Below the pieces are notes generated by a model. It worked only from the letters and a program-made list of their open reading frames with translations, did no database searches and had not been told where the DNA came from. Below are positions 53,994 to 59,178 of a stretch of DNA of 59,178 nt, one piece after another. Made by a program: the position numbers and the translations under genes. The stretch covers positions 1-59,178 of the forward strand of contig NZ_JACAQA010000036.1 of assembly GCF_013385425.1 (NCBI RefSeq). Reading direction: 5' to 3'. Source of the DNA: Pseudomonas gingeri (GTDB lineage: Bacteria > Pseudomonadota > Gammaproteobacteria > Pseudomonadales > Pseudomonadaceae). The number at the start of each line of letters is the position of its first letter. Within the stretch, counting starts at the first letter, position 1.

Positions 53994-56477
53994 TTAAAAG
54001 GCCAGCGCCCACTGCCCCATGACGCCATGCTTGCGGCTGTTGCCGCCGACTTCCCCGCTGTAGCCGACGCCGAGGTTCTGGCGGGGCGATAACTTCAGGT
54101 CGAGGCCGGCCTCCAGCACCAGGCTGTCGCGGTCCAATGCACTGCTTTTGATCTTGAACGAATCGTCGTTCAGTGCCATCAGGTTCTGTTCAGTCTGGTG
54201 GGTGGTGCGGCCATACAGATGTTTCCAGCCGGCGCTCAGGTGTGGGGTCAGGCGCATGCCACTGTCCAGTGTGTACTGATTGGCCAGGCGGGCACCGAAG
54301 GTGCTGCTGAGATTGTCCTGGGTCTGTGCCTTGACGTTCAGGGCCGTGTCACCGCCTTTTTCCTTGAAACCCTCGTGGTGGTAGCGCTGATAACCGATAT
54401 TGACGAACGGCTCCGCGTGCAGGTTGCCGCTACCCAGGTTGTAGCCGAGTTCGGCGAACGCTTGTTGGCTGTCGGCACGGTGGTTGCCTTTGAGGCGATC
54501 ACTGAGGCCGGCGAAGTCCACGTTGCGCCGGGTTCTGCCCTCGTGGATGCTGTGTACCGCGCCGAGACGCAGCGCCAGGGGGCCGCTTTGGCGCAGGGCA
54601 TAAGCACCCAGGTGCCAGCTATCGAGGTCACCCCCGAAGTCGGTGCCCTTGAGGCGGGTCTGTGATTTGCCGCCCAGCACCCCCAGGCGCCATTCCGAAT
54701 CGAGCGCCCAATCGGCACCGAGGAGAAGGCCCCTGGTGTTCTGCTGCAGCACCTGGCTGCTCTGGCTGCGCTCGAACTTTCCGGAGTTGCCCAGGCCCTG
54801 GACCCAGAGTCGGCCATTGGCACCGTTACGACTCGAATCGCCGGTGGCGAGGGCGGTCGAACTCAGGGTCTGTCGATTGGCGGGGTCGCCCAGTTGCCGC
54901 ATGGCCGAGAGCATGCTGCTGCTCACTTGGCTGGCACCACTCAAGGTTGCGTTACCCAGGTTGGCAGTGTGGCTGCTGGCGAGTTGCTCCAAGGCGCGTG
55001 TCAGCGTGGCTTCATTACTGGTGGTCAGGGCGGCGCCCACGGCCGGGACATCGTCCATCTCCTCGACATCAGCCATCGCCAGCTCAAGATCGCTGTCCAT
55101 GTCGTCGTCCAGGCTCCTGCGCTTTCGTATGATGGATTTGTTCATGCCGTCCGAGAAAAATTCCTCGCGGCTGACGGCTTGGCCCTTGATCCCGGTGGTT
55201 ACTTTCCCAAAACGTGTCAGGGGTTCCAGGTGTCTGGCAACGCTCTTGGCATTATCGGATTGCGCAAGACTCTCAAGGGCGACATCGTTACGCCGGTAGC
55301 TCAGTCCAACCTCCGTTTTGCCATAGCGGACCTCCGGGGTCATCAGCGCCAGGTCAGTGGTGACCTGGCCGAAGGTACCCTCCACGTTGCCCGCTCGCAG
55401 AAGAGTGTGCTGGCTGTTCACGGGCGCACGGCCTCCCGTCGCGTTTACCAGCAATGTGGCCCCACCCAAATTCGCTGTTCCCCCGACCTGGACGGTGGCG
55501 CTGCCACCATTGGCGTCGACCCCGTAGATCAACTTCGAACCTCGGCTCAAGGTGAGGTCCTGACCGATACTGGCAGCGCCCGATGCCCGATTGACCCGCA
55601 ACGTACCCTTTACCAGCAAGCTATGGGTGTAACCCTGGCCGGTATACTCACCCTTGACCAGGGTCTGCCCGGTGATCGCACCCTGGTTGATCAGCTTCGC
55701 GCCCCAGGCAATCTCGGCGCCGTCACTGAAGTCGCCGCGGCTGAGCAGCGTCCAGGTCCCTGAATCGACATGGAGCTTTTCGAACCTGAGGGTGTCTCTG
55801 AGGGTTCCGCTCCCGGCGCCATTGAGAACCACCCGGTCGTAACCTTGACCGCCGTCGATAAATCCGCCGATTCGGGAGCCGCTGTGGAGGGACAGCACAT
55901 CGTCGCCACCGCCGAGGTCAATCGTGGGACCGCCTCCGGAACCGATGATTGAACCGCTGTTGACGACGACGTCATTGAAGTTGCCTTCGAACTTTATGCC
56001 TCGGGCACCCTGGATGGTTCCCGAGTTTGTCACATGGGTCGTACCGCCGCCCTTTGCCAGAATGCCGTAGCCCTTGCCGCTGATCAGTGCCGACGAGCCG
56101 TTTGTAACGCTACCGTTGCCGATCACCAGGCCTGAGCCGAGCGGGTGGGTGCTTTCAATGGTCCCGGCGTTCGAGATACGGGCGACCTTGCCGATGCGGA
56201 TGCCGTCATTGAGAGGGCTGCCCTTCTCTCCGAGACTACCGGTGATACGTCCCTTATTGTCCACGTTGCCATTGCCTTGGGCATAGACGCCGGCCCCGTC
56301 TCGACCGACGATTGTTCCCGCATTGAACAGCAAGAGATCCTCTTGGCTGGTAAGGCCATGGGAGTTATTGGAAATGATGCCCCTGTTGACGATGTCGGAG
56401 GCTTGAGTGTGTTGTGTCGCCGTTATGCCGAGGGCGAGCGTCACGGCGATGCTTAAACGAGGCTGAGTAAATTGCAT
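53994..56477 (-). CDS. Autotransporter (type Va) with intact passenger and beta-barrel
   Basis: The 827-residue protein has a signal peptide (about 1-26, ending HTQAS) and a passenger (about 27-530) with repeated short beta strands rich in Asn/Gly (NRGIISNNSHG, NAGTIVGRDGAG, NSGTIQGARG). A linker follows (NLGNATLSGASQVSSSMLSAM). The C-terminal barrel (about 560-827) ends MGQWALAF, with the final Phe needed for outer-membrane assembly. No protease or lipase catalytic motif is evident, so a surface adhesin-like role is likely. It is convergent to the XRE gene. Confidence 0.9.
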   Translation of the reverse strand: MQFTQPRLSIAVTLALGITATQHTQASDIVNRGIISNNSHGLTSQEDLLLFNAGTIVGRDGAGVYAQGNGNVDNKGRITGSLGEKGSPLNDGIRIGKVARISNAGTIESTHPLGSGLVIGNGSVTNGSSALISGKGYGILAKGGGTTHVTNSGTIQGARGIKFEGNFNDVVVNSGSIIGSGGGPTIDLGGGDDVLSLHSGSRIGGFIDGGQGYDRVVLNGAGSGTLRDTLRFEKLHVDSGTWTLLSRGDFSDGAEIAWGAKLINQGAITGQTLVKGEYTGQGYTHSLLVKGTLRVNRASGAASIGQDLTLSRGSKLIYGVDANGGSATVQVGGTANLGGATLLVNATGGRAPVNSQHTLLRAGNVEGTFGQVTTDLALMTPEVRYGKTEVGLSYRRNDVALESLAQSDNAKSVARHLEPLTRFGKVTTGIKGQAVSREEFFSDGMNKSIIRKRRSLDDDMDSDLELAMADVEEMDDVPAVGAALTTSNEATLTRALEQLASSHTANLGNATLSGASQVSSSMLSAMRQLGDPANRQTLSSTALATGDSSRNGANGRLWVQGLGNSGKFERSQSSQVLQQNTRGLLLGADWALDSEWRLGVLGGKSQTRLKGTDFGGDLDSWHLGAYALRQSGPLALRLGAVHSIHEGRTRRNVDFAGLSDRLKGNHRADSQQAFAELGYNLGSGNLHAEPFVNIGYQRYHHEGFKEKGGDTALNVKAQTQDNLSSTFGARLANQYTLDSGMRLTPHLSAGWKHLYGRTTHQTEQNLMALNDDSFKIKSSALDRDSLVLEAGLDLKLSPRQNLGVGYSGEVGGNSRKHGVMGQWALAF

Positions 56478-56611
56478 TCCTTGTCACCTCAAGTTCAATT
56501 GAGATGAGAATGTAATTATTCGTTTCCCTGGCGGATGTCGGGCCTTGGGCTCCTGCTGTGCGAGACACGTCCTTGTTTGAGCGATGTTTGGTCCTGGGCA
56601 GGATTGACACC

Positions 56612-56649
56612 TTCCCGCGGCCCGGCCTGACCCGGCCGGGTGGCGGGAA
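56612..56649 (-). terminator. Hairpin between autotransporter genes
   Basis: TTCCCGC (56612-56618) and GCGGGAA (56643-56649), with inner CCCGGCC/GGCCGGG, form a strong stem just beyond the stop of the broken autotransporter on the minus strand. No T-tract is seen. Confidence 0.55.
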
Positions 56650-56655
56650 CCTTGT

Positions 56656-57817
56656 TTAAAAGGTCAGCCTCCATTGACCCATGACCCCATGATTACGCTG
56701 GTTGCTGCTGACTTCCCCGGTGTAGCCGACGCCGAGGTTCTGGCTGGGCGACAGCTTCAGGTCCAGGCCCGCTTCCAGCAGCAGGCTGTCGCGGTCCAGG
56801 GCGGCGCCTTTGACCTTGAAGCTGCGATCGTTCACCGTGAATTTCTGCTGGGTCGTGCTGCCAACGTCGCCATGCAGATGCTTCCAGCCAGCACTCAGGT
56901 GTGGGGTCAGGCTCATTTTATTGTCGAAGGGGGTGACGCTACTCGCGCGCAAGCCGAGGGTGCTGCTGAGGTTGCCGTGGGTCTGACTGCCGACGGCCAG
57001 GGCCGCTTCGCCGCCGCGCTCGGTGAAGCGGTCGTGGTGATAACGTTCGTAACCGAGGCCGGTGAAGGGTTCGACACGCAGGTCGGCGCCACCGAAGCTG
57101 TAGCCGACTTCGGCGAAAGCTTGTTGGCTGTTGGCGTCGTAGTCGCCTTTGAAACGATCACGGTAGCCATTGAACGCCACGTTGCGTCCGGTCTTGCCGG
57201 AATGGCTGCTGTACACCGCGCCGAGCCGCAGGGCCAGCGGGCCGCTTTGGCGCAGGGCGTAGACACTTGCCGACGTTGTAAATCTCCGCATCCCCGATGA
57301 TCCGTATGCCATCGCCGTCGGCATCCAGGGTGCGTGCATCACCGGTGATGCTGGCGGAGTTGGTGACCTTGCCATTGCCCGTGGAATGGAATCCCGCGCC
57401 ATTGAATCCGCTCACCTGGCCGCGGTTGGTGAGTTCTCCCGCGCGTCGGGTGCTGACGCCGTGACGCCCGCCCGAGAGGGTGCCGACATTGATCAGGGTG
57501 ATATCGGAGGGGCCCAGGTCTATGCCGTCATGATGTTCACTGCTGATTTTCCCGTCGTTGACGATGCGTCCCTCAACGCGTCCGATGACCTTGATGGCGC
57601 TTCCGGTGATCGCTTGAATGTTGCCATCACGTTGATTGGTGTAGTCGATTGACGACTCGCTCAGCAAGACCGTATGGCCTTTCTTGGCGTGCAGGTGGCT
57701 GACATTCCCCTGCTGTTGAGGGGCTGAGGGCGTGGGGCTGGCGTGTGTGTCGCGCAAGACGACAGTCGTGAGTGCCAGCGTGACCGCGAGTGCTAGGCGA
57801 TGAGGGGTGGGGGGCAT
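56656..57817 (-). pseudogene. Autotransporter broken by internal deletion and frameshift
   Basis: The 5' part (from ATG 57817) encodes a signal peptide (ending DTHASP) and about 180 residues of passenger similar in style to the neighbour (NRGQVSGFNGAGFHSTG). Near 57265 the reading frame changes, and the remaining barrel (SVYALRQSGPLALRLGAVYS to MGQWRLTF) is in another frame. Compared with the intact genes, several hundred residues of passenger, linker and early barrel are missing. TGCCGAC at 57268-57274 lies at the junction and resembles sequence at the same barrel position in the copies on either side, suggesting recombination at a short repeat. No functional autotransporter can be made. Confidence 0.85.
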
Positions 57818-57929
57818 TGGATTTCCGGCCTCGGATTGATTCGGGGCCGGAAATGTATCTATGTATTTAATCGATAAATGTCGGCCTTTTTACCTCCGAC
57901 AGGCGGGATAAGTCCTTAGGTTCAAGGGA

Positions 57930-59178
57930 TTAAAAACTCATCTTCCACTGCCCCATGACGCCATGGGTCCGGCTGCTATTGCCTACTTCACCGTTGTAGG
58001 CCACGCCGATGGAATGCCTGGCCGACAGGTTCAGATCCAGCCCGGCTTCGACCACCAGGGTGTCACGGTCCCGGGTGATCCCCTTGGTGTTGAAGACGTC
58101 GCCGGTCACCTGATTGGACTGGGTGCTGGTGCTCTCGACCGGACCGTACAGGTGTTTCCAGCCCGCGCTCAGGCGCGGGGCCAGGCTCATCTTGTTGTCC
58201 ATGTGCTTGATGCTGGCGGTGCGCAGGCCCAGGGTGGTGTTGAAGTTGCTCTGGGTCTGGGCATCGGCCTTCAGCGCGGCTTCACCGCCTTTTTCCTTAT
58301 AGCCCTGGCGCGAGTAGCGCTGGTAGCCGAGGCTGGCAAAAGGTTCGGCGCTCAGGCTGCCGCTGCCCAGGTTGTAGCCGAGTTCGGCGAAGGCCTGCTG
58401 GCTGTTGGCGTTGTAGTTGCCGGTGAGACGGTCCTTGTAACCGCTGAACTCCACGTTGCGTTCGGTCTTGCCATAGTGCTGGCTGTGGACCGCGCCGAGG
58501 CGCAGGGCCACGGGCCCGCTCTGGTGCAGGGCGTAGGTGCCGACATGCCAGCTGTCCAGGCCGCCTTCGAAGCGGTTGGCTTTATGCTTGGATTGCGACT
58601 TGCCGCCCAGCAGGCCCATGCGCCATTCATTGTCCAGGGCCCAGTCGACGCCCACCACCAGGCCTCGGGTGTCCTGTTCGAAGGCCTTCTGGCCTGCCGG
58701 TTGATCGAAGGCGCTGGCGTTGTTCAGGGCGTCTACCCACACACGACTTTCATTGGGCTTGATTTCCGAACGCCCCGACAGCGAGACCTGGCCGGGCGCG
58801 CCGTTTTGTCCGGCGAGCAGGCGCTGGGTGGGGTCATTGCCGAGCTGGCGCATGGCCGCGAGGGCGCTGTTGCCCACCTGGCTGGCACCACTGAGGGTGG
58901 CTGCACCCAGGCTGGCATTGCCGGCGCCGGAAAGCTGCATGCGGGCGTCTCTTTTTGCCGCCGTGCCCAGTTTGTTCAGGGCCGTGCGTATTGGGGAATC
59001 GACCGGCCTGGGGAATGGTTGGCCGACATTGCCGCCTTGTCCGCCCTTTGGATCATCCTGCTGGGGCTGGTTTGTGGTTTGAGCGGCAATAAGCTTTTGT
59101 TCCAGTTGGGCATTGTTCTGCCTCATATCGGAGACTTCTTTACTGAGGTCAGCGATGGCGTTGGTGTTGTCGGTGATC
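57930..59178 (-). CDS. Third autotransporter, C-terminal part (5' end outside window)
   Basis: The frame runs through the window edge. The visible 415 residues start in a coiled-coil-like stretch (DNTNAIADLSKEVSDMRQNN), continue with a Gln/Gly-rich linker (about 40-70), the NASLGAATLSGASQVGNSAL linker motif and a complete beta-barrel ending MGQWKMSF. The barrel is close to those of the two neighbours (LLGGKSQ, AYALRQSGP-like HQSGPVALRLGAVHSQHYG). The passenger lies outside the window. It is part of a tandem paralogue array. Confidence 0.88.
   Translation of the reverse strand, partial: ITDNTNAIADLSKEVSDMRQNNAQLEQKLIAAQTTNQPQQDDPKGGQGGNVGQPFPRPVDSPIRTALNKLGTAAKRDARMQLSGAGNASLGAATLSGASQVGNSALAAMRQLGNDPTQRLLAGQNGAPGQVSLSGRSEIKPNESRVWVDALNNASAFDQPAGQKAFEQDTRGLVVGVDWALDNEWRMGLLGGKSQSKHKANRFEGGLDSWHVGTYALHQSGPVALRLGAVHSQHYGKTERNVEFSGYKDRLTGNYNANSQQAFAELGYNLGSGSLSAEPFASLGYQRYSRQGYKEKGGEAALKADAQTQSNFNTTLGLRTASIKHMDNKMSLAPRLSAGWKHLYGPVESTSTQSNQVTGDVFNTKGITRDRDTLVVEAGLDLNLSARHSIGVAYNGEVGNSSRTHGVMGQWKMSF

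Noticed and set aside
56656..57817. Programmed frameshift joining the two autotransporter halves
   Set aside because: There is no slippery heptamer at the junction, and several hundred residues found in both neighbours are missing. Deletion explains it better.

Overview
The window reads as a chromosome segment of a fluorescent Pseudomonas (P. fluorescens/P. protegens type). It is GC-rich and densely coded. It carries the Pseudomonas pairs pycA-pycB with a divergent LysR gene and a HexR-like RpiR gene upstream, plus uvrD, pdxY, a COG0523 zinc cluster and several GTAGGAGC/GTGGGAGC inverted-repeat (REP-type) elements. No rRNA, tRNA, CRISPR array or complete insertion sequence was seen. Species assignment is inference; no search was run.

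Region 1 (1-11.9 kb) is accessory metabolism. It opens with the tail of an unidentified gene and a repeat-bearing 413-base gap with an intrinsic terminator. Then follow a LysR regulator, an SDR oxidoreductase divergent from an alpha/beta hydrolase, a second LysR regulator, a glutathione transferase, a three-domain redox fusion (PPOX-FNR-ferredoxin), a ProA-like dehydrogenase, a LysE exporter divergent from an Lrp regulator, a dihydrolipoyl dehydrogenase with a 20-base perfect palindrome upstream, and a small unknown gene.

Region 2 (11.9-18 kb) has an AT-rich 680-base intergenic stretch leading into a bufferin-type RiPP operon: a small Cys-rich secreted precursor, an MNIO/DUF692 enzyme and a DUF2063 partner. 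Cyclopropane fatty acid synthase, cardiolipin synthase and a DUF3617 protein follow.

Region 3 (18-31.2 kb) is a zinc-starvation island. Eight minus-strand genes, mostly overlapping by ATGA, form one operon in the order folE2-znuC-like-znuB-like-znuA-like-hisI2-gamma carbonic anhydrase-pyrC2-thrS2. It is divergent from an AmiC-type amidase across a Zur-box-like palindrome. A second Zur-like palindrome separates a small secreted protein from a COG0523 GTPase + DUF1826 pair. A second small secreted protein and a second COG0523 GTPase complete the island. Inferred logic: under zinc shortage the cell imports metal, deploys metal chaperones and makes spare copies of zinc-dependent enzymes.

Region 4 (31.2-48.4 kb) is mostly core: a DUF3301 protein, pdxY, an acyl-CoA thioesterase, a CPA2 antiporter, a SMI1/KNR4 protein, a Tim44-domain protein, an EamA protein, uvrD, a GGDEF-EAL membrane protein, a HexR-like regulator with its likely operator, a PA3496-like small protein, a LysR regulator and pycA-pycB.

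Region 5 (48.4-59.2 kb) is accessory secretion. A cysteine-free acidic 179-residue protein without RTX repeats sits directly before a complete type I secretion set (ABC exporter, HlyD-type adaptor, TolC-type outer-membrane protein), in the same gene order as hasA-hasDEF. It is a good candidate for an undescribed type I substrate. A small XRE regulator follows, then a tandem array of three related autotransporters: one intact, one broken by an internal deletion with frameshift, and one running off the window end.
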